Shown: positions 1 to 9,153, counted from the stretch's first letter. The stretch: 64,000 bases of DNA from Dolichospermum sp. DET69 (GCA_017355425.1 CP070233.1:5637272-5701271), one strand, 5' to 3'. Numbers and translations: made by a program. The notes: generated by a model from the sequence alone, not told the origin.

Positions 1-562
1 CGTGCTTGTCTGCTGGTTTTTCGGCTAAACCTGCTAATACTTCTTCAACTTGTAAATAACCCAGTTTGAGAGCAATATTAATTTCATCTAAAAGAACTAA
101 TTTAAAATCGGGGTTTTTGATAAATTCTAGGGATTTTTCCCAAGCAGCAGCAGCTTTATCGAGATCACGATCACGATCTTGGGTTTCCCATGTAAAACCT
201 TCACCCATTGCGTGAAATTCTAGTTGGTTTTCCCAATGACTAAAAGCGCGTTTCTCTGCTGGTTCCCATGAGCCTTTGATAAATTGAACTATTGCTACTT
301 TATATCCATGTCCAAGCGATCGCAAAACCATTCCCAAAGCCGCAGTAGTTTTACCTTTACCATGACCAGTATTGACAATAATTAAGCCTTTTTCGGGTAT
401 GGCTTTAGCTATGCGTTGATCTTGGACTTCTTTCCGTCGCTGCATTTTTTGACGATACTTATCATCAGACTTATCATCAGGTTGAGATGATGATATTACC
501 TCATCAATTAACCGAGAAATTTCTTGATCTGTGTTTAATTCTTCTGGAGTGTCGTTTTTCAT
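1..562 (-). CDS. cobO: cob(I)alamin adenosyltransferase, CobO/BtuR family (3' end outside window)
   Basis: ATP:corrinoid adenosyltransferase, which transfers the adenosyl group of ATP to the cobalt of cobalamin or cobinamide in the cytoplasm, a late step in making coenzyme B12. I translated it by hand from the ATG at 562 to the window edge, giving 187 residues without a stop. The P-loop GHGKGKTT is at residues 66-73, and LVLLDEINIALKLGYL follows near the cut end; both are typical of CobO/BtuR. The acidic N-terminal extension (about 35 residues, rich in D, E and S) is common in cyanobacterial copies. Only the C-terminus is missing, by truncation at the window boundary and not by mutation. Confidence 0.93.
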   Translation of the reverse strand, partial: MKNDTPEELNTDQEISRLIDEVISSSQPDDKSDDKYRQKMQRRKEVQDQRIAKAIPEKGLIIVNTGHGKGKTTAALGMVLRSLGHGYKVAIVQFIKGSWEPAEKRAFSHWENQLEFHAMGEGFTWETQDRDRDLDKAAAAWEKSLEFIKNPDFKLVLLDEINIALKLGYLQVEEVLAGLAEKPADKH

Positions 563-678
563 AAACCCTGTTGATAAATAACTGTTAAGACTAAGAGAAT
601 GAAGTATAATTTCTCTGCTTCGACAAATTCATTAGTCATGATAAACCAGAAATCATATAAATTCTGTTAGCTGCGATC

Positions 679-966
679 TTAATAATTTGTTTTATATTCT
701 ACTTCAAATCGTTGACATTCTTCTTGATATCGAGTGAATTCAATATCTAGTGATTCCTTATTAGCATAATAATAAGCCAACGCAGTGTAAATACCTGCAA
801 TTGTCAAATAAGGTTTATCTTCCATAATTTCTTCTGGAGTCATACCAGATTTAATCTCATTCATAATATACTGAACAGTAATGCGAGTGTCAGCAATTCG
901 CGGACGACCACCACAAGTATCTGGTGTGCTAACAATCAAAGTGGAAATATCTGTGATGGTTGGCAT
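679..966 (-). CDS. DUF433 domain protein, antitoxin-like (VapB45 type)
   Basis: A 95-residue protein with the DUF433 pattern: CGGRPRIADTRITVQYI followed by the GMTPEEIMEDKPYLT helix-turn-helix-like part. DUF433 proteins are small DNA-binding antitoxins that usually sit directly before a DUF5615 PIN-like toxin. Here the next 110 bases downstream on the same strand hold no gene, and then cobO begins, so the toxin partner is absent. The C-terminal tail, rich in Y, E and K, lies outside the domain. Family assignment is from motif recognition; antitoxin activity is inference. Confidence 0.75.
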   Translation of the reverse strand: MPTITDISTLIVSTPDTCGGRPRIADTRITVQYIMNEIKSGMTPEEIMEDKPYLTIAGIYTALAYYYANKESLDIEFTRYQEECQRFEVEYKTNY

Positions 967-1107
967 CGGTTTCTGACTTAATCCTCTGGAATAATCTTAT
1001 TGTAAACCGAAAAGAGCGATCGCTAATTGCTATTTAGTAATCACTTAAATTATTCCATTGAGCATTACCACTAATTTATATCGCTACAAAATATTTTAGT
1101 AACTTCC

Positions 1108-1150
1108 GTACATTTGAATACGATAACATTGTATTCGGCATATTTACTAT
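1108..1150 (+). promoter_or_regulatory. Putative NtcA-activated promoter of the homospermidine synthase gene
   Basis: GTA (1108-1110), eight bases, TAC (1119-1121) is an exact match to the NtcA consensus GTA-N8-TAC. A TAN3T-type -10 candidate, TACTAT at 1145-1150, begins 23 bases after TAC; NtcA class II promoters usually have about 22. An AGGA lies at 1153-1156, before the ATG at 1167. Because the RBS is so close, the exact -10 is uncertain. NtcA is the global nitrogen activator of cyanobacteria. Confidence 0.45.
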
Positions 1151-1166
1151 TCAGGATTTCCCAAAA

Positions 1167-2312
1167 ATGTCACAACAACAAGGTAAGAAAATTGCCCCTA
1201 TCCCAATGTCTAACAATGTTAGCGTGGTTGACTTGATTGATACCTATTTTACCGCTTACAACTCAGCCCGGTTGCGGGAAGCCTGTCAACTGCTGACTCA
1301 GGAAGTGTTTCAAGAGGGTGTCACTGTGGGAGTTAGCCTTTCCGGGGCTATGACACCCGCAGGTTTTGGCGTTTCTGCCCTTGCACCCCTAATTCGCAAT
1401 GGTTTTATTGATTGGATGATTAGCACTGGTGCGAATCTTTACCATGATATGCACTATGGTTTAGGTTTTGAACTATTTGCTGGTAGTCCCTTTTTAGATG
1501 ATGTCAAATTGCGAGAAGAAGGGACAATCAGGATTTATGACATTATTTTTGGTTACGACGTACTGCTAGAAACTGACGCTTTTATTCGTAAAGTTCTCCA
1601 AGCAGAACCTTTCCAAAAACGCATGGGAACGGCTGAATTTCATTATTTACTGGGTAAGTGCGTCTGGGAAATAGAAAAGCAATTGGGTGTCAAAAATTCC
1701 TGTCTATTGGCGACAGCTTATGAATGTGGCGTACCTATTTATACTTCTTCTCCTGGAGATAGTTCCATAGGGATGAATGTCGCTGCTTTGGCTTTAGAAG
1801 GTTCAAAGTTGGTAATAGATCCCTCCATTGACGTAAATGAAACAGCAGCGATTGTGTATGGGGCGAGAGAAAACGACGGTACAAGTGCAGCGGTAATTAT
1901 TGGTGGTGGTAGTCCTAAAAACTTTTTATTACAAACACAACCGCAACTTCACGAGGTTTTAGGATTGGAAGAACGGGGACATGATTTCTTTGTGCAGTTT
2001 ACTGACGCACGTCCTGATACTGGTGGTTTGTCTGGGGCGACTCCCGCAGAAGCTGTGAGTTGGGGGAAAATTGATCCAGATGAGTTACCTAGTGCCATTG
2101 TTTGTTATACCGATAGTACAATTGCTTTGCCTTTGGTGACTGCTTATGTCCTGAATCAATGTCCACCTCGTCCCCTGAAGCGGTTGTATGATGGACGTGA
2201 GGCTTTACTAGATACATTGCAAAAAGACTATCTAGCAGCTAAAGATCAGCCTGTTGAGGGTACCAAAGAAAAAGTCGCTACTTATCCCTGCGGTACACCA
2301 GTTAAAAGTTAA
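1167..2312 (+). CDS. speY: Deoxyhypusine synthase-like homospermidine biosynthesis protein
   Basis: A 381-residue member of the deoxyhypusine synthase fold. In bacteria lacking hypusine, including cyanobacteria, this family is assigned to polyamine synthesis (homospermidine, from putrescine or spermidine by NAD-dependent aminobutyl transfer). Visible landmarks are the [13 protein letters not shown] segment near residue 250 and AVSWGKI near residue 307, whose Lys corresponds to the catalytic lysine of human deoxyhypusine synthase. Length and both motifs are complete. It is monocistronic, with a putative NtcA site directly upstream. sym-Homospermidine is the typical polyamine of heterocystous cyanobacteria, which fits the window. 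The precise acceptor cannot be read from the sequence. Confidence 0.88.
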   Translation: MSQQQGKKIAPIPMSNNVSVVDLIDTYFTAYNSARLREACQLLTQEVFQEGVTVGVSLSGAMTPAGFGVSALAPLIRNGFIDWMISTGANLYHDMHYGLGFELFAGSPFLDDVKLREEGTIRIYDIIFGYDVLLETDAFIRKVLQAEPFQKRMGTAEFHYLLGKCVWEIEKQLGVKNSCLLATAYECGVPIYTSSPGDSSIGMNVAALALEGSKLVIDPSIDVNETAAIVYGARENDGTSAAVIIGGGSPKNFLLQTQPQLHEVLGLEERGHDFFVQFTDARPDTGGLSGATPAEAVSWGKIDPDELPSAIVCYTDSTIALPLVTAYVLNQCPPRPLKRLYDGREALLDTLQKDYLAAKDQPVEGTKEKVATYPCGTPVKS

Positions 2313-2345
2313 TCAGGTAAACCTTTTAGCCTTTTAATATTCCAC

Positions 2346-2505
2346 TCTTGTGGTGCGGGCATCTTGCCCGCTTTTGACATAAAATACTAAGAGAACTACA
2401 CAAAAAAGATGAACTGCTTGCAGCAGCGCTTCGCTATCCAATTTTGTGGGATGGGCATCTGGTCCCTCCCTGTATTATTAGGGAACCAGATGCCCGCACC
2501 ACAAG
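2346..2505. repeat. 160-bp palindromic interspersed element (MITE-like)
   Basis: CTTGTGGTGCGGGCATCT at 2346-2363 is matched by its perfect reverse complement at 2488-2505. A second inner stem pairs 2453-2467 with 2480-2495. The interior holds a further small repeat around AACTGCTTGCAGCAG, which recurs near 57350. Partial copies of the whole element occur at 5023-5047 and 56013-56096. It contains no reading frame. Confidence 0.8.
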
Positions 2506-2630
2506 AAATTTTGGATATTTTTTTAATTGAAAGTCTCTAAAGAAACAATAATACTTTTGAAAGCAACTTACCATAACCAATTAAATTATACAATAATACC
2601 CTTAGTGTTAACGCCAAAAAAGAAGAATAA

Positions 2631-2686
2631 GGGGGTTGACATCCGGTTAAAAATTTGTTATGGTAAACTTGATAAGGAAGAACTAT
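2631..2686 (+). promoter_or_regulatory. Copy 1 of a repeated promoter/5'-leader module (small-RNA candidate)
   Basis: TTGACA at 2636-2641, exactly 17 bp, then TATGGT at 2659-2664, followed by GATAAGGAAGAACTAT (2671-2686). The same layout with the same 17-bp spacer and the same GGAAGAACTAT recurs at 9793-9848 and 41395-41450. No reading frame with a normal start follows. The likely start of transcription is near 2671. Downstream, the stretch AAAAATGGGCGTGCTTTTTT near 2720 could be a weak end signal. The 2506-2983 interval holds nothing else I recognise. Confidence 0.55.
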
Positions 2687-3013
2687 CTGTCAATTCATAG
2701 AAGTTGAAAACGTAAACACAAAAATGGGCGTGCTTTTTTAATAGTGTCAGAATCAAGATCATTATAAATTAGAATCAGTTGATGTTCTACATAAATCCAT
2801 TGATTAACGCACTTTTATCCGCGTTTATCTGCGTACCCTTCGGGAAGCAAGCTACATCCACGTTCCATTATTCTTATATTCTTTCCAAAGATTGATTTTT
2901 ACATAAATTAACTAATTACAAATAAAAACCAATTATCTCTAAAGATTGATTCAATCAATGTTTAATTCAATTACCATGCAGTATTGAAGCAAGAAATAAA
3001 CATAAAATATCAA

Positions 3014-3379
3014 ATGAAAATTCTTGATTTTGCTATATCTAGATTACAGTTAGCATCCAGACTTTTATTTGTGGTCTTTGCCTGTGCCTTCCTATTTTTA
3101 ACTACTGCTTTTCCGGCATTAGCTATCAGTAGTTATCAAAGTAACCCCAGGGAGGGAACAACACAACTATTAGAAACCCAACGCCAAACAGATAAAGCCG
3201 CTAAAGCTGCGCCGTTGGGACTGAAAGAAACTCAAGAAAAAACAAAAAAAGGACTTAATGAAGTTCAGGGAGATGCTGATATTGATAAAATGAAGAATCC
3301 CGAAAATTCACAACGTGCAACTTCAGCAACGGAGGAAGTAGAAGGCTTCTTGGAAAAAATTACAGGCAATAAAAAGTAA
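3014..3379 (+). CDS. Small exported protein, low-temperature-induced-like
   Basis: About 121 residues from the ATG at 3014; a TTG at 2984 would add ten residues but places the signal peptide less well. A signal peptide covers roughly residues 1-37 (hydrophobic LLFVVFACAFLFLTTAF, cleavage near PALA-IS). The mature part is short, charged and rich in K, T, Q and E, and probably helical. It lies just upstream of dps. A similar signal-peptide protein next to dps is known in Anabaena, where the pair has been annotated as low-temperature induced; I rest the label on that context and not on a domain. Function unknown; probably periplasmic or thylakoid-lumenal. Confidence 0.65.
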   Translation: MKILDFAISRLQLASRLLFVVFACAFLFLTTAFPALAISSYQSNPREGTTQLLETQRQTDKAAKAAPLGLKETQEKTKKGLNEVQGDADIDKMKNPENSQRATSATEEVEGFLEKITGNKK

Positions 3380-3403
3380 ATATCATTTATAAAAGATAAG
3401 CAC

Positions 3404-3438
3404 CATATCCCCATTTTCTTCAAGAATTTGGGGATATG
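3404..3438 (+). terminator. Hairpin after the small exported protein gene
   Basis: CATATCCCCA (3404-3413) pairs perfectly with TGGGGATATG (3429-3438) across a 15-base loop. The T-run after it is poor (AACGATTTTC), so it may be a transcript-end stabiliser and not a strong intrinsic terminator. Confidence 0.45.
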
Positions 3439-3600
3439 AACGATTTTCACAGTCGGCTTGATTATAAAAGAAAATAATCAACATATTCCTAAATATATAA
3501 AAGTAATGAAACGTTAATCTTACCTTTGATTGATGTTAATTATATCAATATTAAGAAAACTTATATTAAGCTATTTACGTGCTAATCGGGATAAACAATT

Positions 3601-4146
3601 ATGACCATACATAAAATAAACATTGGTTTGACAGAAGAACAGCGCCAGGGTGTCATGAATTTATTAAATCAAGATTTAGCAGATGCTTATGTACTGCTAG
3701 TGAAAACGAAAAAGTATCATTGGGATGTTGTCGGTCCTCAGTTTCGCACCCTGCACAAACTTTGGGAAGAACACTATCAAGAACTGACAAAAAATATTGA
3801 TAAAATCGCGGAAAGGATTCGGACTTTGGGGTGTTATCCAACTGGCACAATGGAAGGATTTTTGAATCTTGCTACCCTCAAAGAACATAGCGGGGAAATT
3901 CCGACAGCAACGGGAATGGTAACTCAATTGGTGGAAGATCATGAGCAGGTTATTCGCAACTTAAGAAACCATATAGATCAGTGTAGTGAAGAATTTCATG
4001 ATCAGGGTTCTGCTGACTTTTTAACTGGTTTGATGGAAAGACATGAAGAAATGGCTTGGATGTTGCGCTCATTTATTGAAGGAGAAGCAGTAGCACCAGA
4101 TGGTAAAAAACAACCAGGAAAAACCAAAGTTCCGGTCGGTGTGTAA
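3601..4146 (+). CDS. dps: Dps family ferritin-like DNA-protection protein
   Basis: A 181-residue Dps/ferritin-like protein that oxidises and stores iron and protects DNA against peroxide as a dodecamer. The helix-one motif KTKKYHWDVVGPQFRTLHKLWEEHY carries the conserved His and Asp of the inter-subunit ferroxidase site, split here as KKYHWDV and FRTLHKLWEEHY. The second helical half contains DHEQVIRNLR and DFLTGLMERHEEMAWMLRSF. A basic, proline-rich tail (GKKQPGKTKVPVGV) may contact DNA. It is followed closely by the ChaB-domain protein, so the two probably form a stress operon. Confidence 0.93.
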   Translation: MTIHKINIGLTEEQRQGVMNLLNQDLADAYVLLVKTKKYHWDVVGPQFRTLHKLWEEHYQELTKNIDKIAERIRTLGCYPTGTMEGFLNLATLKEHSGEIPTATGMVTQLVEDHEQVIRNLRNHIDQCSEEFHDQGSADFLTGLMERHEEMAWMLRSFIEGEAVAPDGKKQPGKTKVPVGV

Positions 4147-4168
4147 TTGATAATTGTCCACACAAAAT

Positions 4169-4951
4169 ATGAGGATTAAAAAAGTGCCAGAAGTATATCA
4201 AGCAGAGCGTACCATCTCCGCCGTATTTAAAGAAGAGAAACAAATTGACAGTGTAATTCGGCGGTTACTAGATAGAAATGTTCCCAAAGATAATATTTCA
4301 GTAATGGGGCGAAATTTTCAGTCAGAAACGCGAATTTCTGGTTTTATTACGAAGCGAGATGTAATTTTAGGAGGTTTGCGAACAGGAGCAATTTTTGGTT
4401 CTTTGTTTGGTTCTTTCCTGAGTTTACTTACAGGTGTAGGTGTATTGTTTGTTCCCTTTGTTGGGCCAATTGTGGCAGCAGGTCCCATTGGGGCGATATT
4501 ATTGGGGGCTGCAAGTGGAGCGCTCGCTGGTAGTGCTGGTGCAGGTTTAGTCTCAGTTCTCACGGCTTTGGGAATGTCAGAAGATAAAGCTACACTCTAT
4601 CAAACCCGCTTAGAAGCTGGTGAATTTTTAGTCATGGTAGAAGTACCAAGCGATCGCACAGGTGAATTTCAATTAATCTTAGAAAGTGCAGGTGGTGAAG
4701 AAATTAATACAATTGGAAAAACACTACCTCACCCTTGTCCTGGAAAATGCAACAGTGCAGATGATTTATCTCCTGAAGTTCGCACCCATCTTTCCCCAGA
4801 AGCCCAGCGGGTATTCATGCAACGTTATAACACTGCACTAAATGAAAATATGGACGAACTTACATCTGAACAAATGGCTTGGGATGAAGTTCACAAGCGA
4901 TTTGATGAAGATGAAAATGGAGTTTGGTCAAAAGAAAAAGTTTTGCGCTAG
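4169..4951 (+). CDS. General stress protein with glycine-zipper membrane segment and ChaB domain
   Basis: About 260 residues. I prefer the ATG at 4169 to the TTG at 4154, which adds five residues. The N-terminal region ([19 protein letters not shown]) resembles the YflT/GSP17M heat-stress domain. A long Gly/Ala-rich hydrophobic stretch with FGSLFGSF and [19 protein letters not shown] follows, a glycine-zipper-like double membrane segment. The C-terminus ([17 protein letters not shown] and [18 protein letters not shown]) matches ChaB. It lies 22 bases after dps, likely co-transcribed. The molecular role is unknown; the neighbours suggest stress response at a membrane. Confidence 0.78.
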   Translation: MRIKKVPEVYQAERTISAVFKEEKQIDSVIRRLLDRNVPKDNISVMGRNFQSETRISGFITKRDVILGGLRTGAIFGSLFGSFLSLLTGVGVLFVPFVGPIVAAGPIGAILLGAASGALAGSAGAGLVSVLTALGMSEDKATLYQTRLEAGEFLVMVEVPSDRTGEFQLILESAGGEEINTIGKTLPHPCPGKCNSADDLSPEVRTHLSPEAQRVFMQRYNTALNENMDELTSEQMAWDEVHKRFDEDENGVWSKEKVLR

Positions 4952-5022
4952 GAATATGCAAACAATAAATTGCACAATCTAGCAAAAAAATATTTACCCA
5001 GTCATTAATCTGGATAAATACT

Positions 5023-5047
5023 CTTGTGGTGCGGGCATCTTGCCCGC
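5023..5047. repeat. Half copy of the CTTGTGGTGCGGGCATC element
   Basis: Identical to the left end of the 160-bp element at 2346, including the GGGCATCTTGCCCGC hairpin. It lies between the convergent ChaB and Rpn genes and may act as a bidirectional transcript end. Confidence 0.7.
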
Positions 5048-5098
5048 TATCTAGATATAGGAACAAGTTAATTGCCCCTATATATATTCATCAAATAT

Positions 5099-5881
5099 CT
5101 ATTTACTACTTTGCTTTTTGATTGCTTGTTTCACCACTTCGATATCTAACTCAAATATACGAGCAATTTGTTCTACAGTTAGCCCTTCATTTAACAGTCT
5201 AGGAATCGTTGTTAACTTAGTTTCTAACTCCGTCTCTTCTTTTACTTCTTGATAAAATCGGGTTTGCTGCCATTCTGTTAATCCAAACATTGCTTCTAAC
5301 TCCTGACGGCTATAGGATGAAAATTTGTAAACCAGCATTCTTTCTACTAATTCTAAAAGATTTCGACTCTTGGCCGCATCTGCTTTTTCTACCAAATTGA
5401 TCAAAGTTTTTGCTTGTTGGATAGCCTCATTTTCAGGCACAACTACTAATTTAATAATACCTAAACCAATTGAAGATGATGTATCGGTTAATTCATCTAA
5501 GTAAACGACATGAATTAGCCCAGCACTTAGTAAAGTTTGATATGCTAAGGGTATACCAGGATCAAGATCCCGATTTGCCCACAATACTACAGCTTGCCAT
5601 GTTCTTTGAGGTTTATATTGGTTTAAGTAAAGAAATGCTTCTGTAATTAATCGCCAGTATAAATTATCATCGCTTTGAAATTGTACTTCCACAAAATAAA
5701 TTGGGTCTTGTGGGTACTCTGGTTTTGGTAAAAATAAGCCATCTATCCGTCGGGCTAATTCTTTGATTTCCACAGAGGAAAATTCGTAGTGTAAGGCTAG
5801 TGTGGGGGGCTGTTCTAGCAGTTCAAATAACACACTGGGGAGATTTTGCAGTAATGTGTAAAATATCGTGTCTGTCTTCAT
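5099..5881 (-). CDS. Rpn-family (DUF2887) PD-(D/E)XK nuclease-like protein
   Basis: 260 residues of the DUF2887 group of Rpn recombination-promoting nuclease/putative transposase proteins, very common in cyanobacteria. The nuclease core is visible as RRIDGLF (D47) and YFVEVQFQSD (E65, Q67), with the surrounding LYWRLITEAFLYLNQY typical of the family. The C-terminal helical part ends in a short HTH-like region (EGLTVEQIARIFELDIEVV). The family is known for recA-independent recombination in E. coli RpnA; whether this copy is active is unknown. It lies 16 bases downstream of the restriction enzyme gene on the same strand. Confidence 0.85.
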   Translation of the reverse strand: MKTDTIFYTLLQNLPSVLFELLEQPPTLALHYEFSSVEIKELARRIDGLFLPKPEYPQDPIYFVEVQFQSDDNLYWRLITEAFLYLNQYKPQRTWQAVVLWANRDLDPGIPLAYQTLLSAGLIHVVYLDELTDTSSSIGLGIIKLVVVPENEAIQQAKTLINLVEKADAAKSRNLLELVERMLVYKFSSYSRQELEAMFGLTEWQQTRFYQEVKEETELETKLTTIPRLLNEGLTVEQIARIFELDIEVVKQAIKKQSSK

Positions 5882-5897
5882 ATCTTGTTGCTAACTA

Positions 5898-8800
5898 TTA
5901 TTCTAACGGAAAACTGCCATATTTTTCAATAATTATATCAATATCTTCCATAATCTTAATCGTCTCTGATATGATAGAAATAATATTTTGATAATGATTA
6001 ATATCATCAAAATTCAATTCTCTTCCTTTTCTATCTTTCAGCCATTTTTGACAAACTTGATAACCACCAATATAAAAATTCCATATTTGCGGAGGAACTT
6101 GATCAAAATATTGTTCAGAATTTATCCAAATTTGTTGATGATTTTCATTATATTTGACTTGTTCCACAATATCAGAACCAGGAATAGGATAAGTAGAAAT
6201 TTCTGTTCCTGTTTCTTTCATTAAATGATATTTAACTAATTTATCACCTTTGATTACTAACTCCCAAAAAAGCGCGGAATTGGAAGTTAAGGGAACACGC
6301 GGAAAATCAATCTTTAAAAATTCGGCGTAACGTTGACGGTAGTTAGGAGAATGAAAGATAGCGTAAATGTAATTAAAAATATCCTCTGGTGCAAAGGTTT
6401 TAGTTTTATCTCCTTTTCCATCAGAAATAAATTCTAAACCTAGTTTTTGGGAAAATTCAGTAATAAATTCTGGGGATAAATTCGGTTTACGTCCTCCAGG
6501 TGCGTTAGTTGGTGGAGAATCAAATAAAGTTGGGGTATTTGTTGGGTAAAGATAAAGAGGGAAAATGTTTGTTCCACGATCATGAGAACAAGTTTTCATC
6601 TCAATTATATATTCGGTACAAAGTATATGAGAAAACGTTAAGCTAGTAATTTGACGAGTAGCTATTAAACCTAAGTTATCGCAATTAATTATATGCTGTA
6701 TTACATCTTGTCGTGGTAATTCGACTACATCTTGATGGTGATAATATTCTCTAAAATCAAAAGGACGATATAAACATTTAGTAAAATATTTTTTCCACTC
6801 ATTATTCTTAGATAAAGATTTTCTTGTATGATTTATTTGCCAATCTCTCGTATCTTTAAGATTATATTTTTCTTCAATTTCTTTATCCCTAATATCCAAA
6901 TTCCTGAAATCTTCTATCCTTTTTTGTAAATCTCCTGAATCAAAACTGATGACAAAATGATCTCTGTGAGTTTTTACACCTGTAGAATTAGTTAACATAA
7001 TTTCTGTTATTTTCCACCCCTGTTCATATTCTGGTAATAAATCGGTATTCTGAGGACTAAATAAATAAAATTCCTTTTGAGGATTTAAAATTTTCCAATC
7101 AGTTGAACTAATATCATTTTCCGATAACCAATGATATTTACCACCAACTAACTCTTTATTTTCATAAACCTCTCTCATACCCCATAAATCAGCATGATAA
7201 ACAGATGCTAATTTTTGCTGACTATTTTCATATTTAATAAAAATACTAATTGCTACACCTTGCTGAATATCAAATACATTTTTATCCTGTGAACCGTCAG
7301 GACAAACTTCTTTTTTCTTACTATTACCATGTAAATCTAAAACATAAATTTCATCAAAAGTTTGCATCAAATTTTGACGCATACCTCGAAAAGTCGGATT
7401 ATCTAAATAACCATGATTCGTAATTAAAGCCACAATACCATAACCAGTTTCCGAAACTCGATGTTGAGCAAAACGGATAAACTTTACATAATCATCTAAT
7501 AATCCTTTCGGGTTTCTTTCTCCTAAAGGTTTCCCGTCCACTTGATAATAATCTCTAACTAATCCCACAATCCAAGGGTCAGTATTTATAGATTCATAAG
7601 AATAAGGAGGATTTCCTAAAATCACCATCACAGGAACATCTTGTTTTACATCCTTTGCTGCTTCTGCTTCATCTCGAATCCTATTCATAAAACCATCAGC
7701 AGCAGGAATCTGAAAAGCTTCTTGTAATGTATTAGTTAAATAAATCCTTAACCGCTCCTCAGAACTAAAATCATAACCCAATTCTTGCAACTGTAACCCC
7801 AGTTTCATGTGTGCTACAGTATAAGGTGCCATCAACAATTCAAACCCAAATAAACGGGGTAATAAATGTTGACTAACATAACTTGACCACATCCCTTTTT
7901 GAGATTTAAACTTATCATAAATAAAATCAATCACACTGTGCATAAAAGTCCCTGTTCCCACCGCAGGATCTAAAATCAAAACTTGATGGGTTTCTATAGT
8001 TCCTTCCCCTTTAGGATTAGGAATTTTAATTTTTTTAGAATCTGCTAAACCTTTACTAATATTAAACTTATGTTTGAGAATATAATCCACACTTTTAACA
8101 ATATAATCAACCACAGGTTCAGGAGTATAATAAACCCCTCTTGATTCCCGCATTTTCGGATCATATTCTGCCAAAAACGTCTCATAAAAATGGACAACAG
8201 GATCTTCTCTGCGAGTCCGTTTACCAAAATCTTGGAGAATTTCTGCCATTTCCGTTTGTTGCAGAATATTCGCTAAATTATCCACAGCCCAACTAATTCT
8301 ATCATCTAAATCAGGTCCGGCTATTTGTCCAAAAATACTCCTCAAAAATGGATTAGTTTTTGGTAATTTAAAAGCTGCTGTTTCCCGCGAAAAAGTATGA
8401 GGATTATCAGTATTACATCTGGCTGCAAATAATCCATAACAAATAGTTTGGGCGTACATATCTGCAAATTGTTCTACCGTCAAATCCTTAATTAATACTC
8501 GTTGAAATGACTCTAACTGCTGACGTAACATTCCCCCATTATCTACATCCTGTAAAGCACTTTTGATAGCATCTCTCATTAACTGCGCTAAACTAGCCAT
8601 ACGTTTAGCTAAATCCTTCGGTGTGGTGACTTGGGGAACTTTAGCTAATAAAAATTGCCGTAAAAGTTGGTCAACCTCTTGTATTCCTTCCTTATCAACT
8701 TTGATTTTTTTGTTTTTATCAATTGTTCCTAAAGAAGCAGATAATTTTAATTCTCCTTGAATATACCAACGAAATTCTAAATAATCAGTTAAAATCAAAT

Positions 8801-9107
8801 TACCTAAAGCCTGAAAATAACGCCCCATTTGGGCAGTTTTTTCTACTTTCTTGAGAGAAATACCAATATCTTTAGCTTCAATATGTCCAACTTCCAAAAT
8901 ACCATTTTTCACCACAAAATCTGGCGCACCGCAAGCGATTCTTTTCGGTTCATTAATAGCTTGAATTTGAGAATCTAAAGAATCTATTAACTTCTTTAAT
9001 GCTGGGCGATATGTATGTTCTGTGGCATTTTGTTGTTGATAAATTTGTGTAACTTCTTGGATGTAGGTTTGTAGATTATTCATATAATGTATAGGATTTG
9101 AAAACAA
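5898..9107 (-). CDS. Single-polypeptide restriction-modification enzyme, type ISP-like but without helicase
   Basis: 1069 residues combining nuclease, N6-adenine methyltransferase and target recognition. The N-terminal nuclease shows GAPDFVV (D63) and GHIEAKD (E77, K79), a PD-(D/E)XK arrangement. Methyltransferase motif I is DPAVGTGTF (from residue 380) and motif IV is NPPY (from residue 499). The region after about 560, with YRPFDFREYYHH and a C-terminal helical part, resembles type ISP specificity domains. Between nuclease and methyltransferase I see no Walker A/B helicase motifs, and the protein is about 500 residues shorter than LlaGI/LlaBIII-type enzymes, so in architecture it is closer to type IIG. 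It probably cuts and methylates one asymmetric site. No separate methylase or specificity gene is nearby. Confidence 0.85.
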   Translation of the reverse strand: MFSNPIHYMNNLQTYIQEVTQIYQQQNATEHTYRPALKKLIDSLDSQIQAINEPKRIACGAPDFVVKNGILEVGHIEAKDIGISLKKVEKTAQMGRYFQALGNLILTDYLEFRWYIQGELKLSASLGTIDKNKKIKVDKEGIQEVDQLLRQFLLAKVPQVTTPKDLAKRMASLAQLMRDAIKSALQDVDNGGMLRQQLESFQRVLIKDLTVEQFADMYAQTICYGLFAARCNTDNPHTFSRETAAFKLPKTNPFLRSIFGQIAGPDLDDRISWAVDNLANILQQTEMAEILQDFGKRTRREDPVVHFYETFLAEYDPKMRESRGVYYTPEPVVDYIVKSVDYILKHKFNISKGLADSKKIKIPNPKGEGTIETHQVLILDPAVGTGTFMHSVIDFIYDKFKSQKGMWSSYVSQHLLPRLFGFELLMAPYTVAHMKLGLQLQELGYDFSSEERLRIYLTNTLQEAFQIPAADGFMNRIRDEAEAAKDVKQDVPVMVILGNPPYSYESINTDPWIVGLVRDYYQVDGKPLGERNPKGLLDDYVKFIRFAQHRVSETGYGIVALITNHGYLDNPTFRGMRQNLMQTFDEIYVLDLHGNSKKKEVCPDGSQDKNVFDIQQGVAISIFIKYENSQQKLASVYHADLWGMREVYENKELVGGKYHWLSENDISSTDWKILNPQKEFYLFSPQNTDLLPEYEQGWKITEIMLTNSTGVKTHRDHFVISFDSGDLQKRIEDFRNLDIRDKEIEEKYNLKDTRDWQINHTRKSLSKNNEWKKYFTKCLYRPFDFREYYHHQDVVELPRQDVIQHIINCDNLGLIATRQITSLTFSHILCTEYIIEMKTCSHDRGTNIFPLYLYPTNTPTLFDSPPTNAPGGRKPNLSPEFITEFSQKLGLEFISDGKGDKTKTFAPEDIFNYIYAIFHSPNYRQRYAEFLKIDFPRVPLTSNSALFWELVIKGDKLVKYHLMKETGTEISTYPIPGSDIVEQVKYNENHQQIWINSEQYFDQVPPQIWNFYIGGYQVCQKWLKDRKGRELNFDDINHYQNIISIISETIKIMEDIDIIIEKYGSFPLE

Positions 9108-9153
9108 TTTAGATTGAATTAAGTAATAAGTAACTTAACTTTAAAGGATTTTT

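Noticed and set aside
679-966. Complete DUF433/DUF5615 toxin-antitoxin pair
   Set aside because: No DUF5615 frame exists in the 110 bases before cobO or on the other side; only the antitoxin-like gene is present.
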